NCBI GenBank assembly: GCA_023412655.1
Contig: JAEYNH010000207.1
Coordinates: 1-64,000, forward strand
Length of the DNA stretch: 64,000 nt
DNA from: Pseudomonadota bacterium
Lineage (GTDB): Bacteria; Pseudomonadota; Alphaproteobacteria; Caulobacterales; Caulobacteraceae
Direction of reading: 5' to 3'
Shown here: positions 55,261 through 64,000 of the stretch, in pieces
Layout: every line of letters starts with the position of its first letter
Numbering within the stretch: the stretch's first letter is position 1
Notes under the pieces: generated by a model
Seen by the model: only the letters and a program-made list of their open reading frames with translations
What the model was told of the DNA's origin: nothing
The model's database searches: none
Translations under genes and position numbers: made by a program

Positions 55261-56913
55261 ATGGCGGCGACGACGGAGGCGGCTCCGGCGAGGAGCGGCA
55301 ACACCATGGTGGTCGCGGGCGCGTCCGTGGGCACGGTGTTCGAGTGGTACGACTTCTACCTCTACGGCTCCCTCGCCAGCTTCATCACCGCCCACTTCTT
55401 CTCCGGGGTGAACGAGGTCACGGGCTACATCTTCGCCCTGCTGGCCTTCGCCGCCGGGTTCGCCGTGCGGCCGTTCGGGGCCATCGTCTTCGGCCGGCTG
55501 GGCGACCTGTGGGGCCGCAAGAACACCTTCCTGGTCACCATGCTGCTGATGGGGCTGTCCACCTTCGTGGTCGGCCTGCTGCCTGGCTACGCCGCCATCG
55601 GCGTGGCGGCCCCGATCCTGCTGATCGTCATGCGCCTGATCCAGGGCCTGGCCCTGGGCGGCGAGTACGGCGGGGCGGCCACCTACGTCGCCGAGCACGC
55701 CCCGCCCGGCAAGCGCGGCCTCTACACCAGCTGGATCCAGATCACCGCCACCGCCGGCCTGTTCCTCAGCCTGGTGGTCATCCTGCTGGTCCGCACCCAG
55801 CTGGGCGAGGAGGCGTTCCGCGCCTGGGGGTGGCGCATCCCGTTCCTGGTCTCGATCCTGCTGCTGGGCGTCTCGCTGTGGATCCGCCTGCGGCTCAACG
55901 AGAGCCCGGTGTTCCAGAAGATGGTCGACGAGGGCAAGACCACCAAGAAGCCCCTGGCCGAGAGCTTCGGCCGCTGGAGCAACCTCAAGCTCATCCTGCT
56001 GGCCCTCGTGGGGCTCACCGCCGGCCAGGCGGTGGTCTGGTACACCGGCCAGTTCTACGCCCTGTTCTTCCTGGAGCGGATGCTCAAGGTCGACGGCGCC
56101 CAGGCGAACACCCTCGTCGCCGTCGCGCTGGCGCTCGCCACCCCGTTCTTCATCGTCTTCGGCTGGCTGTCCGACAAGATCGGCCGCAAGCCGATCATCC
56201 TGGCCGGCTGCCTGCTGGCCGCGCTCACCTACTTCCCGATCTTCAAGGCCCTCACCGGGGCGGCCAATCCCCAGCTCGCCGCCGCCACCGCCAGCGCCCC
56301 GGTGACGGTGGTGGCCGACCCGTCCGACTGCGCCTTCCAGTTCGATCCGGTGGGCCGCACCGCCTTCACCAGCGGGTGCGACGTGGCCAAGTCGGCCCTG
56401 GCCAATGCGGGGATCTCCTATGCCAACACCGCTGCCCCGGCCGGAACCTTGGCCACCATCCACATCGGCGGCGAGGTGTTCGAAAGCTTCGATGGCCGCG
56501 GCCTGCCCAAGGCCGAGTTCGAGGCCCGCAAGAAGGCCTGGAGCGCCGAGCTGGGCGAGCGGCTGAAGGCGGCCGGCTATCCCGCCAAGGCCGATCCGGC
56601 GCAGGTGAACGCCCCCCTGGTGGTGGCCCTGCTGTGGCTGCTGGTCCTCTACGTCACCATGGTCTACGGCCCGATCGCCGCGGCCCTGGTGGAGATGTTC
56701 CCGGCGCGGATCCGCTACACCTCCATGTCGCTGCCCTACCACCTGGGCAACGGCTGGCTCGGCGGCTTCCTGCCCACCACCGCCTTCGCCATGGTGGCCG
56801 CCACGGGCAACATCTACTACGGCCTCTGGTACCCCATCGCCGTGGCGTCCCTGACCTTCGTGGTGGGCCTGCTGTTCATCAGGGAGATGCGGGGCGCCGA
56901 CATCGAGGCCTAG
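55261..56913 (+). CDS. MFS transporter, metabolite:H+ symporter (MHS) type with periplasmic insert
   Basis: A 550-residue transporter with 12 predicted helices. GTVFEWYDFYLYGSLASFIT and RPFGAIVFGRLGDLWGRKNT (the loop 2-3 motif), then LIQGLALGGEYGGAATYVAE and ARIRYTSMSLPYHLGNGWLG are typical of the ProP/ShiA/KgtP group. Between about residues 345 and 455 is a soluble insert with two cysteines (DPSDCAFQF, FTSGCDVAK), probably periplasmic. Substrates of this group are small acids, shikimate or betaines. GGGAGGGG precedes the ATG. It is monocistronic. Confidence 0.92.
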   Translation: MAATTEAAPARSGNTMVVAGASVGTVFEWYDFYLYGSLASFITAHFFSGVNEVTGYIFALLAFAAGFAVRPFGAIVFGRLGDLWGRKNTFLVTMLLMGLSTFVVGLLPGYAAIGVAAPILLIVMRLIQGLALGGEYGGAATYVAEHAPPGKRGLYTSWIQITATAGLFLSLVVILLVRTQLGEEAFRAWGWRIPFLVSILLLGVSLWIRLRLNESPVFQKMVDEGKTTKKPLAESFGRWSNLKLILLALVGLTAGQAVVWYTGQFYALFFLERMLKVDGAQANTLVAVALALATPFFIVFGWLSDKIGRKPIILAGCLLAALTYFPIFKALTGAANPQLAAATASAPVTVVADPSDCAFQFDPVGRTAFTSGCDVAKSALANAGISYANTAAPAGTLATIHIGGEVFESFDGRGLPKAEFEARKKAWSAELGERLKAAGYPAKADPAQVNAPLVVALLWLLVLYVTMVYGPIAAALVEMFPARIRYTSMSLPYHLGNGWLGGFLPTTAFAMVAATGNIYYGLWYPIAVASLTFVVGLLFIREMRGADIEA

Positions 56914-57149
56914 GACGGCCCGTCGCGTTCCTCATGGCCGTGGCGGACCGAGTAGAAGCCCAGCCAGACGAGCAGGCCGACCAGGGCCGCCAGGATCGCC
57001 ACCCCGCCCAGCAGGTACGGCCAGAGGGGCCCCAGGCTCCGGCCGCCGTCCACCTGCTGGGAGGCGGCGAAGAAGGCCCACCCGGCCAGTATCGCAAAGC
57101 CGGCCAGGCCCAGGAAGGTGAGGCCCAGCACGGCGGCGTGCCTGCGCAT
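56910..57149 (-). CDS. small two-helix membrane protein
   Basis: A 79-residue protein that I do not recognise. Two hydrophobic segments, LGLTFLGLAGFAILAGWAFF and YLLGGVAILAALVGLLVWLG, are joined by a Gly/Gln-rich turn; the tail YSVRHGHEERDGPS is charged. It converges with the MFS gene, overlapping its stop by four bases. It may be a small inner-membrane protein. Confidence 0.7.
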   Translation of the reverse strand: MRRHAAVLGLTFLGLAGFAILAGWAFFAASQQVDGGRSLGPLWPYLLGGVAILAALVGLLVWLGFYSVRHGHEERDGPS

Positions 57150-57253
57150 GTGGCCTCAACCCGCTGAAGCTCGGACCGTTCCGGAAGCGGCGCGGACGAA
57201 CGGCCGCGCCGGAGCCCGACGCGGCCGTTCCACAGGTCGATCCGGGGGGCGGC

Positions 57254-58711
57254 CTACTCGGCCGCCAGGAGCGTCCCCAGGCCGACCCGTTGGGCCACGC
57301 CCTCGCCATAGGCCGGGTCGGCCTTGGCGAAGTGGGCGATCTGCCGGCGCAGGATGTCCTCGGGCACCCCGACCATGGCGGCGGCGATGTTGTCCATCAG
57401 CTGGCGCTTCTGGTCATCGCTCATCAGCCGGAACAGGGTCCCGGCCTGGCTGTAGTCGTCGTTGCCGTCCCGGTGGTCGTAGCGGTCGGCGTCGCCCGAG
57501 ATCCTCAGCGGCGGCTCGCGAAAGGACGCATCCTCCTTCGGCCCGCCGAAGCTGTTGGGCTCATAGTTCACCGCCCCGCCGCCGTTGGCGTCGAACCGCA
57601 TGGCCCCGTCCCGATGATAGCTGTGCACCGGGCAGCGCGGCTGGTTCACCGGCAGCAGGTCGGCGTTGCCGCCGATCCGGTAGCGCTGGGCGTCGGCGTA
57701 GGAGAACAGGCGGAACTGCAGCATCCTGTCGGGGCTGTAGCCGATCCCCGGGACCACATTGGCCGGCGAGAAGGCCGCCTGCTCCACCTGGGCGTGGTAG
57801 TTGTCCGGGTTCCGGTTCAGCTCCAGCTCGCCCACCTCGATCAGCGGATAGTCGGCGTGCGGCCACACCTTGGTCAGGTCGAAGGGGTTGTAGGGCGTGG
57901 TCTCGGCCTCGGCCTCGGGCATGATCTGGACATGGACCGTCCACTTGGGGAACTCGCCCCGCTCGATGGCCTCGAACAGGTCGCGCTGGTGGGTTTCACG
58001 GTCGCCCGCGATCAGCGCCCCGGCCTCTTCGTTGGTGAGGTTCTGGATGCCCTGCTGGGTCTTGAAGTGGAACTTCACCCAGAACCGCTCCCCGGCCGCG
58101 CTGATGAAGCTGTAGGTGTGCGAGCCGAAGCCGTGCATGTGCCGGTAGCTCTTCGGGATGCCGCGGTCCGAGAACAGGATCGTCACCTGGTGCAGGCTCT
58201 CGGGGCTCAGGCTCCAGAAGTCCCACATGGCGGTGTTGCTGCGCATGTTGGTGCGCGGGTCGCGCTTCTGGGTGTGGATGAAGTCCGGGAACTTCAGCGG
58301 GTCGCGGACGAAGAAGACCGGGGTGTTGTTGCCCACCAGGTCCCAGTTGCCCTGGTCGGTGTAGAACTTCAGGGCCCAGCCGCGCACGTCGCGCTCGGCG
58401 TCGGCCGCGCCGCGCTCGCCGGCCACGGTGGAGAAGCGCAGCAGGATCGGGGTCTGCTTGCCCACCTCCGAGAACAGGTCGGCGCGGCTGTAGCGGGTGA
58501 TGTCCTTGGTGACCGTGAAGGTCCCGAAGGCGGCCGAGCCCTTGGCGTGCACCACGCGCTCGGGGATGCGCTCGCGGTTGAAGTGCGCGTGCTTCTCGAA
58601 AAGGTGCAGATCCTGGACCAGCAGGGGCCCGCGCGGACCTGCGGTCAGGCTGTTCTGGTTGTCCGCCACGGGGATGCCGGCGGCGGTGGTCAGGGTCTTG
58701 GGTTTTTCCAT
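57254..58711 (-). CDS. katA: catalase (monofunctional, heme, small-subunit)
   Basis: A 485-residue catalase decomposing hydrogen peroxide. The catalytic His is in [20 protein letters not shown] and the Asn in [20 protein letters not shown]; the heme-ligand Tyr is in [40 protein letters not shown] is conserved. The size and NADPH-site residues fit clade 3. GGAG lies 14 bases upstream of the ATG. Between this gene and fba lies a 7-base-arm inverted repeat that could be part of a control region. Confidence 0.96.
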   Translation of the reverse strand: MEKPKTLTTAAGIPVADNQNSLTAGPRGPLLVQDLHLFEKHAHFNRERIPERVVHAKGSAAFGTFTVTKDITRYSRADLFSEVGKQTPILLRFSTVAGERGAADAERDVRGWALKFYTDQGNWDLVGNNTPVFFVRDPLKFPDFIHTQKRDPRTNMRSNTAMWDFWSLSPESLHQVTILFSDRGIPKSYRHMHGFGSHTYSFISAAGERFWVKFHFKTQQGIQNLTNEEAGALIAGDRETHQRDLFEAIERGEFPKWTVHVQIMPEAEAETTPYNPFDLTKVWPHADYPLIEVGELELNRNPDNYHAQVEQAAFSPANVVPGIGYSPDRMLQFRLFSYADAQRYRIGGNADLLPVNQPRCPVHSYHRDGAMRFDANGGGAVNYEPNSFGGPKEDASFREPPLRISGDADRYDHRDGNDDYSQAGTLFRLMSDDQKRQLMDNIAAAMVGVPEDILRRQIAHFAKADPAYGEGVAQRVGLGTLLAAE

Positions 58712-58759
58712 GGGGACGCTCTTCTCCGATGCGAGAAGGAGAATGCGCCCCCACGGAAC

Positions 58760-58780
58760 AAAAGGAAAATTGATCCTTTT
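58760..58780 (-). other. AT-rich inverted repeat between fba and katA
   Basis: AAAAGGA (58760-58766) and TCCTTTT (58774-58780) are perfect arms with a 7-base spacer. On the minus strand the second arm ends in TTTT, so it may terminate fba transcription; it also lies about 50 bases upstream of katA and could be an operator. Sequence alone does not decide. Confidence 0.4.
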
Positions 58781-58813
58781 GCGAGTTTCGATAGAAGTTT
58801 CTTTGGGTAGAGC

Positions 58814-59899
58814 CTATTCGGCCGCCACCGCCGTGATGCCGATCTTCGGGGCCAACTCGCCGGCGGCGTAGCGCTTGGCCATGGCCGACATCGGCAGCGG
58901 CTTGATGCTCGAGGCGTGGCCGGCGGCGCCGAACTCCTCGAAGCGCTGGATGCAGACCTTGCGCATGGCTTCCTTGGCGGGCTTCAGATAGCCGCGCGGA
59001 TCGAACTCGCCGGGCTTCTCGGCGAACACCTTCCGGATCGCGCCGGTGATGGCCATGCGGTTGTCGGTGTCGATGTTGATCTTGCGCACGCCGTGCTTGA
59101 TGCCGCGCTGGATCTCCTCGATCGGCACGCCCCAGGTCTGGGGCATCTCGCCGCCGTACTGGTTGATGATGTCCTGCAGTTCCTGCGGCACCGAGGAGCT
59201 GCCGTGCATCACCAGGTGGGTGTTCGGCAGGCGGCGGTGGATCTCCTCGATCACGTTCATGGCCAGCACCTCGCCGTCCGGCTTGCGCGTGAACTTGTAG
59301 GCGCCGTGGCTGGTGCCCATGGCGATGGCCAGGGCGTCCACCTCGGTGGCCTTCACGAACTCCACGGCCTGGTCGGGATCGGTCAGCAGCTGGTCATGGT
59401 CCAGCTTGCCCTCGAAGCCGTGGCCGTCCTCCTTCTCGCCCATGCCGGTCTCGAGCGAGCCCAGCACGCCCAGTTCGCCTTCCACCGAGGCCCCGACCCA
59501 GTGGGCCATGTCCACGACGTTGCGCGTGACCTTGACGTTGTAGTCGTAGTCGGCCGGCGTCTTGCCGTCGGCCATCAGCGAGCCGTCCATCATCACCGAG
59601 GTGAAGCCGTACTGGATGGCGGTGGCGCAGGTGGCTTCGTTGTTGCCGTGGTCCTGGTGCATGCAGATCGGGATGTGCGGATACATCTCCGCCATGGCGT
59701 CGATCAGGTGCTTCAGCACGATGTCGTTGGCGTAGGACCGCGCCCCGCGCGAGGCCTGCATGATCACCGGCGAGTCGGTGGCCTCCGCGGCCTCCATGAT
59801 CGCCAGGGCCTGTTCCATGTTGTTGATGTTGAAGGCCGGCACGCCATAGCCTTGCTCGGCGGCGTGATCGAGGAGCTGTCGAAGCGTAATCCGGGCCAT
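58814..59899 (-). CDS. fba: fructose-bisphosphate aldolase, class II
   Basis: A 361-residue zinc aldolase of the Calvin-cycle-type class II subgroup. [40 protein letters not shown], the zinc ligands in [40 protein letters not shown] and [20 protein letters not shown] are diagnostic. It interconverts fructose-1,6-bisphosphate and triose phosphates. The ATG at 59899 follows a GGGGAAG site and lies 14 bases after the pgk stop, so pgk and fba are probably co-transcribed. Confidence 0.97.
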   Translation of the reverse strand: MARITLRQLLDHAAEQGYGVPAFNINNMEQALAIMEAAEATDSPVIMQASRGARSYANDIVLKHLIDAMAEMYPHIPICMHQDHGNNEATCATAIQYGFTSVMMDGSLMADGKTPADYDYNVKVTRNVVDMAHWVGASVEGELGVLGSLETGMGEKEDGHGFEGKLDHDQLLTDPDQAVEFVKATEVDALAIAMGTSHGAYKFTRKPDGEVLAMNVIEEIHRRLPNTHLVMHGSSSVPQELQDIINQYGGEMPQTWGVPIEEIQRGIKHGVRKINIDTDNRMAITGAIRKVFAEKPGEFDPRGYLKPAKEAMRKVCIQRFEEFGAAGHASSIKPLPMSAMAKRYAAGELAPKIGITAVAAE

Positions 59900-59913
59900 A
59901 GCCAAACTTCCCC

Positions 59914-61110
59914 TTAAGCTTGCAGGGCGGCCACTCCGGGCAGCTCCTTGCCTTCCATCCATTCCAGAAACGCGCCACCGGCCGTGGAGACGAAGGTGAA
60001 ATCGCCGGTCACGCGCGCGGCGTTCAGGGCCGCAACCGTATCACCCCCGCCGGCCACCGCCACCAGCTTGCCGGCCTTGGCCAGCGCGGCGGCTTCCTGC
60101 GCAGCTTCAACGGTCGCTGTATCAAAGGGTTGCACCTCGAACACCCCGAAAGGACCGTTCCAGATCAGGGTGCGGCATTCGGCCATGGCCGCCTTCACGG
60201 CGGCGACCGTCTTGGGTCCCACGTCGAAGATCTTCTCGTCCGCGGCCACCGCGCCGCCGGAAAGGTCCACCGTGCGGGTGGCGACGCCCGGCGCCAGGTC
60301 CTTGGCCACCACCACGTCGAGCGGCAGGATCACCTTGCAGCCGGCGGCCTGCGCCTTGGCCAGGATCTCCCGGGCGGTATCGGCCATCTCCTTCTCGCAG
60401 AGCGAGCCGCCGATCTCGACCCCTTGGGCGAACAGGAAGGTGTTGGCCATGCCGCCGCCGATGGCCAGGTAGTCCAGCTTGCCCACCAGGTTGTCGAGCA
60501 GGTCCAGCTTGGTCGACACCTTGGCGCCGCCGACGATGCCCATCACCGGCCGCTGCGGATTGCCCAGGGCCGCGTCCAGGGCCTGCAGCTCCCGGCGCAT
60601 CTGTTCCCCCGCATAGGCCGGCAGGCGGCGGGCGAGACCCTCGGTCGAGGCGTGCGCCCGGTGGGCGGCCGAGAAGGCGTCGTTCACGTAGAGGTCGCCG
60701 TTGGCCGCCAGGGCGGCGGCGAACTCGGGATCGTTCTTCTCCTCGCCCGCATGGAAGCGGACGTTCTCCAGCAGGGCGATCCCGCCCGGCTGCAACCCGT
60801 CGATGACGCGTTTCGCGTCATCGCCCACGCAGTCGTCGGCGAAGGCCACCGGCGCGCCCAGCAGCTGCGAGAGCGGCTCGACCACCGGCTTCAGGCTCAT
60901 CTCGGGCACGCGCTTGCCCTTGGGCCGGTCGAAGTGGGCCAGCAGCACCACCTTCGCCCCACCGTTCCGCAGCTTCTCGATGGTCGGCAGGGCGGCCCGC
61001 AGGCGGGTGTCGTCGCTCACCTGGCCGTCGGCCATCGGCACGTTGAAGTCCACGCGCACCAGGGCGCGCTTGCCCGAGAGGTCGGCGTCGTCGAGGGTCT
61101 TGAAGGTCAT
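59914..61110 (-). CDS. pgk: phosphoglycerate kinase
   Basis: A 398-residue enzyme producing ATP from 1,3-bisphosphoglycerate. [20 protein letters not shown] is the N-terminal motif, [20 protein letters not shown] and [20 protein letters not shown] are central, and the nucleotide loop [20 protein letters not shown] ends the protein. It is between gap (upstream, separated by a 204-bp spacer with inverted repeats) and fba (downstream, 14 bases). The order gap-pgk-fba is that of Caulobacter. Confidence 0.98.
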   Translation of the reverse strand: MTFKTLDDADLSGKRALVRVDFNVPMADGQVSDDTRLRAALPTIEKLRNGGAKVVLLAHFDRPKGKRVPEMSLKPVVEPLSQLLGAPVAFADDCVGDDAKRVIDGLQPGGIALLENVRFHAGEEKNDPEFAAALAANGDLYVNDAFSAAHRAHASTEGLARRLPAYAGEQMRRELQALDAALGNPQRPVMGIVGGAKVSTKLDLLDNLVGKLDYLAIGGGMANTFLFAQGVEIGGSLCEKEMADTAREILAKAQAAGCKVILPLDVVVAKDLAPGVATRTVDLSGGAVAADEKIFDVGPKTVAAVKAAMAECRTLIWNGPFGVFEVQPFDTATVEAAQEAAALAKAGKLVAVAGGGDTVAALNAARVTGDFTFVSTAGGAFLEWMEGKELPGVAALQA

Positions 61111-61128
61111 GGGTGGCGCTCAACTGTT

Positions 61129-61181
61129 CCTTCTCCCCTTGTGGGAGAAGGTGTCAGGCGCAGCCTGACGGATGAGGGGTT
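61129..61181 (+). repeat. dispersed palindromic repeat, copy 1 (gap-pgk spacer)
   Basis: Arms CCTTCTCCC (61129-61137) and GGGAGAAGG (61143-61151) are followed by a second hairpin GTCAGGC-GCA-GCCTGAC and then GGATGAGGGG. The same 50-bp pattern recurs inverted about 50 bases on. It is a non-coding dispersed element of the type common in Caulobacterales and related groups. Confidence 0.8.
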
Positions 61182-61230
61182 GTGCAACGCCGGCTCGGGT
61201 TCGGGTCGGTCCTGAGGGCGATCGCGGCGC

Positions 61231-61285
61231 GCCCCCTCGTCCCACCGCCTCCGGCGGCCACCTTCTCCCGCCGGGGGAGAAGGAT
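61231..61285 (-). repeat. dispersed palindromic repeat, copy 2, inverted
   Basis: Read on the minus strand it begins CCTTCTCCCCCGGCGGGAG, continues AAGGTGGCCGCC and ends GACGAGGGGG, parallel to copy 1 (CCTTCTCCC, GGGAGAAGGTG, GGATGAGGGG). The two copies face each other, so the gap-pgk message could fold a long stem. It is about 30 bases after the gap stop. Confidence 0.8.
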
Positions 61286-61314
61286 GGTTGTCGCCCGGCC
61301 CGCGCACGGCGGTC

Positions 61315-62325
61315 CTAGATCAGCTTGCCCATGGCGACGGCGGTGTCGCTCATCCGGGTCGAGAAGCCCCACTCGTTGTCGTACCAGGAGAGCACCCGGC
61401 CGAGGCCGCCGTCGATCACCTGGGTCTGGGGCAGGGCCACGGTCGAGGAGGCCGACACGTGGTTGAAGTCGATGGACACCAGCGGGTCGTTGGTGACGCC
61501 CAGGATGCCGCGCAGCGGGCCCGAGGCCGCGGCCGCTTCCATGGCGGCGTTGATCTCTTCCTTGGTCACCGCCTTGCCCGGCACGAACTTCAGGTCGACC
61601 ACCGACACGTTCGGGGTCGGCACGCGGATCGAGCTGCCGTCCAGCTTGCCGGCCAGTTCGGGGATCACCAGGCCCAGGGCCTTGGCGGCGCCGGTGGAGG
61701 TGGGGATCATCGACATGGCCGCGGCGCGGGCGCGGTAGAGGTCCTTGTGCATGGTGTCCAGCGTCGGCTGGTCGCCCGTGTACGAGTGGATGGTGGTCAT
61801 GTAGCCGCGCTCGATGCCGCACAGGTCCTGCAGGACCTTGGCCACCGGGGCCAGGCAGTTCGTCGTGCACGAGGCGTTGGAGATGATTAGGTCGTCCTTG
61901 GTCAGCGTGTCGTGGTTCACGCCGTAGACGATGGTCTTGTCGACGCCGTCGCCGGGGGCCGAGATGATCACCCGCTTGGCGCCGGCTTCCAGATGGGCGG
62001 CGGCCTTCTCCTTGGAGGTGAACAGGCCGGTGCACTCGAGCGCGATGTCGACGCCCAGGTCCTTGTGCGGCAGTTCGGCCGGGTTGCGGATGGCCGTCAC
62101 CTTGATCGGGCCGCGACCCACGTCGATGGTGTCGCCGTTCACGCTCACCTGGCCGGGGAAGCGGCCGTGGACGCTGTCGTAGCGCAGCAGGTGGGCGTTG
62201 GTCTCCACGGGGCCCAGGTCGTTGATCGCCACGACCTCGATGTCCGTGCGCGCGTGCTCGACGATCGAACGCAGGACCAGCCGGCCGATGCGACCGAAAC
62301 CATTGATGGCGACGCGAACGGGCAT
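61315..62325 (-). CDS. gap: type I glyceraldehyde-3-phosphate dehydrogenase
   Basis: A 336-residue NAD-dependent enzyme. [20 protein letters not shown] is the nucleotide-binding start. The catalytic cysteine loop is [17 protein letters not shown], followed by [20 protein letters not shown] and [15 protein letters not shown]. The ATG at 62325 has AGGAGG 11 to 16 bases upstream, and a promoter-like pair lies about 45 to 65 bases upstream. It precedes pgk across a spacer with two inverted repeat elements. Confidence 0.98.
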   Translation of the reverse strand: MPVRVAINGFGRIGRLVLRSIVEHARTDIEVVAINDLGPVETNAHLLRYDSVHGRFPGQVSVNGDTIDVGRGPIKVTAIRNPAELPHKDLGVDIALECTGLFTSKEKAAAHLEAGAKRVIISAPGDGVDKTIVYGVNHDTLTKDDLIISNASCTTNCLAPVAKVLQDLCGIERGYMTTIHSYTGDQPTLDTMHKDLYRARAAAMSMIPTSTGAAKALGLVIPELAGKLDGSSIRVPTPNVSVVDLKFVPGKAVTKEEINAAMEAAAASGPLRGILGVTNDPLVSIDFNHVSASSTVALPQTQVIDGGLGRVLSWYDNEWGFSTRMSDTAVAMGKLI

Positions 62326-62365
62326 TTGCGGAGACCTCCTGCGGGGCGTTTCGTGTGGCGGGGTT

Positions 62366-62391
62366 CTTGAAGCCGGGGGCTGTGAAGTCAA
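62366..62391 (-). promoter_or_regulatory. candidate gap promoter
   Basis: On the minus strand TTGACTT (62391-62385) is followed 11 bases later by GCTTCAAG (62373-62366), close to the Caulobacter housekeeping pattern. The predicted start of transcription is about 35 bases before the gap ATG and just ahead of its AGGAGG. Confidence 0.5.
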
Positions 62392-62603
62392 CCCCTGGCA
62401 GAACACGAATGGCGCCAATGGATTACGCGGCCGTCCACAGGTGGCGGGGCCGTAGCGTTCAGGTCGCCGGTGACGCTCGGCAGGAAAAGGCCGTCCCCGC
62501 CGCGCCCCGGCCACGGGACCCAAGCCTCGCCCATCTCGCCGTTCGCCCTGCGCCGCCGCCGGCGCCGTGCCGGATAACTGCGAAATCGGCCGCCATGTTT
62601 TCC

Positions 62604-62627
62604 TTGACTTTGCCGCAGATCTATGTT
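62604..62627 (+). promoter_or_regulatory. candidate promoter of the downstream coiled protein (leaderless)
   Basis: TTGACTT (62604-62610) and CTATGTT (62621-62627) are about ten bases apart in a local AT-rich patch. Transcription would begin only some 6 to 10 bases before the ATG at 62640, and no Shine-Dalgarno sequence is present. Confidence 0.4.
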
Positions 62628-62639
62628 CTTGTTTTGTTC

Positions 62640-63191
62640 ATGGTCAGTGATGCGGACATGCTGGAGGAGATCGACGCCCGGCTCGCCGCCGTCGCCGACG
62701 TCCAGTTCGCCCTGATCCAGAAGATCCACCAGCAGATCGACGCCGCCGAGGAGCCCGCCCAACTGGCCCAGCTGGCCGAGCCCCTCGACCGCTGCGCCCG
62801 CTCCATCCGCCTGACCTACGCCCTGCGCGTGAAGCTGCGGAAGGAGATCCGTCACCTCGACCGCGAAGAGACCCGCATGGTCAAGGCCGAAGCCAAGGTC
62901 GAAGCCAAGGTCGAAGATGGCGCCGGCCGCGCCGAGCGCATCCGCGAGCGGGTGGAGACCCTCACCTGGCGAGAGGCCGACTGGGAGGACGACGAGGCCC
63001 TCGACACCGAGTTCGACCGCGTCCTCGACTTCGAGTCCCTCGACCCGGCCTTCGCCACACTCTCCCTCGAGGAACAGGCCGACCGCATCATCGCCCGCAT
63101 GGGGCTCAAGGCCGAATATCCGCCGGGGTACGCCGCCGAACGCGCCCACCCCCGCGACGGCGGGAACCCCGGCTTCCAGAACACCGCCTGA
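62640..63191 (+). CDS. hypothetical highly charged helical protein
   Basis: A 183-residue protein that I do not recognise by family. It is strongly helical and charged: MVSDADMLEEIDARLAAVAD, LRKEIRHLDREETRMVKAEA, VEAKVEDGAGRAERIRERVE. The C-terminal part is acidic (DWEDDEALDTEFDRVLDFES), then LEEQADRIIARMGLKAEYPP. It may form a coiled-coil scaffold. The start at 62640 is chosen because it is just downstream of the promoter-like site; a Met six codons later is possible. A palindromic repeat begins seven bases after the stop. Confidence 0.72.
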   Translation: MVSDADMLEEIDARLAAVADVQFALIQKIHQQIDAAEEPAQLAQLAEPLDRCARSIRLTYALRVKLRKEIRHLDREETRMVKAEAKVEAKVEDGAGRAERIRERVETLTWREADWEDDEALDTEFDRVLDFESLDPAFATLSLEEQADRIIARMGLKAEYPPGYAAERAHPRDGGNPGFQNTA

Positions 63192-63197
63192 CCCCTA

Positions 63198-63256
63198 CCT
63201 CCCCCGCGAAGGGGCGGGAGGGGGACCGCCCGCCGCAGAGCGGGCGGTGGAGGGGG
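63198..63256 (+). repeat. GC-rich intergenic palindromic repeat
   Basis: The region holds a C-run/G-run hairpin and then perfect 9-base arms ACCGCCCGC (63225-63233) and GCGGGCGGT (63240-63248) around CGCAGA, ending in GGAGGGGG. It lies between two convergent genes, where it may help end both transcripts. It differs from the CCTTCTCCC repeats near gap. Confidence 0.75.
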
Positions 63257-63278
63257 CAAGCCCCGCCTACAATGTTGC

Positions 63279-64000
63279 TCAGCCGCGGACCGGCCGCACC
63301 TTGGCGGCCGCGTCCCGCGCGCGCTCGCGCGCCTCCGCCACATCGGCGCCTCGCGCCAGCGCGACCCCCATGCGGCGGCGCTCGAAGGCTTCGGGCTTGC
63401 CGAACAGGCGCAGGTCCGCGCCGGGGACCGCCAGCGCCTCGGCCACCCCCTCGAAGGCGATCCCCTGGGCTTCCATGCCGCCATAGATGACCGCGCTGGC
63501 GCCCGGCTCGCGCAGGGTGACGTCCGTGGGCAGGCCAAGGATCGCCCGGGCGTGCAGGGCGAACTCGCTGAAGGTCTGGGTGGCCAGGGTGACGAGGCCG
63601 GTGTCGTGCGGACGGGGCGAGACCTCGGAGAACCAGACCTCGTCGCCCTTCACGAACAGCTCGACGCCGAACAGCCCCAGGCCCCCCAGAGCCTCGGTGA
63701 CCTTGCCGGCGATCTCGCGGCTGCGCTCCAGCGCCTTGGGGCTCATCGCCTGCGGCTGCCAGCTCTCCACATAGTCGCCCTTCACCTGCCGGTGGCCGAT
63801 GGGGGCGCAGAAGCTGGTCTCCACCCGGCCGTCCTTCAGGCTGCGGACGGTCAGCTGGGTGATCTCGAAGTCGAAGTCCACCCGGCCCTCGACGATCACC
63901 CGCGGCTGCTCCACCCGGCCGCCCTCCAGGGCGTAGCGCCAGGCGGCGGCGATCTGGTCGGGGCTCTCCACGTAGGACTGTCCCTTGCCCGACGAGCTCA
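63279..64000 (-). CDS. purT: formate-dependent phosphoribosylglycinamide formyltransferase (3' part, cut by window edge)
   Basis: The C-terminal 240 residues of an ATP-grasp enzyme, running off the right edge. [40 protein letters not shown], the metal-binding [20 protein letters not shown] and [20 protein letters not shown] are PurT-specific and distinguish it from PurK. It adds formate to glycinamide ribonucleotide in purine synthesis without folate. It converges on the coiled-protein gene with the palindromic repeat between. Confidence 0.95.
   Translation of the reverse strand, partial: SSSGKGQSYVESPDQIAAAWRYALEGGRVEQPRVIVEGRVDFDFEITQLTVRSLKDGRVETSFCAPIGHRQVKGDYVESWQPQAMSPKALERSREIAGKVTEALGGLGLFGVELFVKGDEVWFSEVSPRPHDTGLVTLATQTFSEFALHARAILGLPTDVTLREPGASAVIYGGMEAQGIAFEGVAEALAVPGADLRLFGKPEAFERRRMGVALARGADVAEARERARDAAAKVRPVRG

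Larger units (their letters stand above)
62326..62639. other. divergent gap / coiled-protein intergenic region
   Basis: This 314-bp stretch contains the probable gap promoter on one side and an AT-rich promoter-like stretch on the other. Open frames through its middle lack starts with ribosome-binding sites and have no recognisable protein character, so I see no gene in it. Confidence 0.5.

Noticed and set aside
58712..58813. Possible OxyR site (ATAG/CTAT spacing) upstream of katA
   Set aside because: Single ATAG and CTAT elements occur, but not in the required four-part spacing; only the 7-base inverted repeat is real, and it could equally be the end of fba.

Overview
The window is uniformly GC-rich, densely packed chromosomal DNA with no insertion sequences, phage genes, CRISPR arrays or recognisable tRNA/rRNA genes. 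The gene set points to the alphaproteobacterial family Caulobacteraceae (a Caulobacter- or Phenylobacterium-like organism). Markers are an RcdA-type regulator of CtrA degradation, a PhaR/PhaA/PhaB polyhydroxybutyrate cluster, a gap-pgk-fba glycolytic cluster, a DUF4908-like secreted protein, and the dispersed palindromic repeats common in that group. The genus is an inference.

Layout. 1-2.9 kb: a minus-strand lipid/CoA-type group (cut-off quinone oxidoreductase, HSL-family hydrolase, TetR regulator, 2,4-dienoyl-CoA-reductase-like SDR preceded by a tiny coupled leader frame). 2.9-7.2 kb: TPR-glycosyltransferase, DUF72 protein and a secreted M28 peptidase. 7.2-13.8 kb: a TetR gene divergent from a complete RND efflux operon (NodT-type outer-membrane factor, membrane-fusion protein, HAE1 pump). 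13.9-20.2 kb: integral membrane protein, threonine-dehydratase-like enzyme, two VOC/PhnB-like proteins, purA, a degenerate receiver protein and rpoH. 20.2-24.9 kb: RluD-type pseudouridine synthase overlapping an orphan encapsulated-ferritin-like gene, PhoD-type phosphatase, LysE exporter, hisI and folE. 25-33.6 kb: cysS, SRPBCC protein, sulfatase, DUF1428, Fe-S scaffold, then the overlapping yidD-thrS-GT2 chain. 33.6-38.5 kb: HMG-CoA lyase, a face-to-face GT39/GT2 pair likely to make and use a polyprenyl-phosphate sugar, a 16-bp tandem repeat, and two small unknown genes. 37.8-43.4 kb: phaR divergent from phaA-phaB, a secreted protein, gloB, a methyltransferase and a GlnK-like PII protein. 43.5-48.5 kb: quinone oxidoreductase, DUF1192-rcdA, two DUF1801 genes, rpmE with a strong terminator, and an ABC exporter. 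48.5-54.2 kb: GDPD, inositol monophosphatase, GFA-like protein, thiE and a cyanide-insensitive-type cydAB with a third small DUF2474-like subunit. 54.2-58.8 kb: bfd-bfr iron-storage pair with shared dyad motifs, an MHS-family MFS transporter, and catalase. 58.8-64 kb: fba, pgk, gap, an unknown coiled protein, and a truncated purT.

How it works together. Most genes are ordinary core functions, often chained by 1-4 base stop/start overlaps. Iron handling is the most interesting thread. Two ferritin-superfamily genes are present: an encapsulin-type ferritin without an encapsulin gene or an obvious cargo tail, and a heme-type bacterioferritin with one altered ferroxidase position. The bfd and bfr upstream regions share a Fur-like dyad. 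I found no clearly novel multi-gene system. The strongest leads are the orphan encapsulated ferritin, the non-phosphorylatable receiver next to rpoH, the SD-driven mini-frame ahead of the dienoyl-CoA reductase, and the shared operators around bfd-bfr and phaR.
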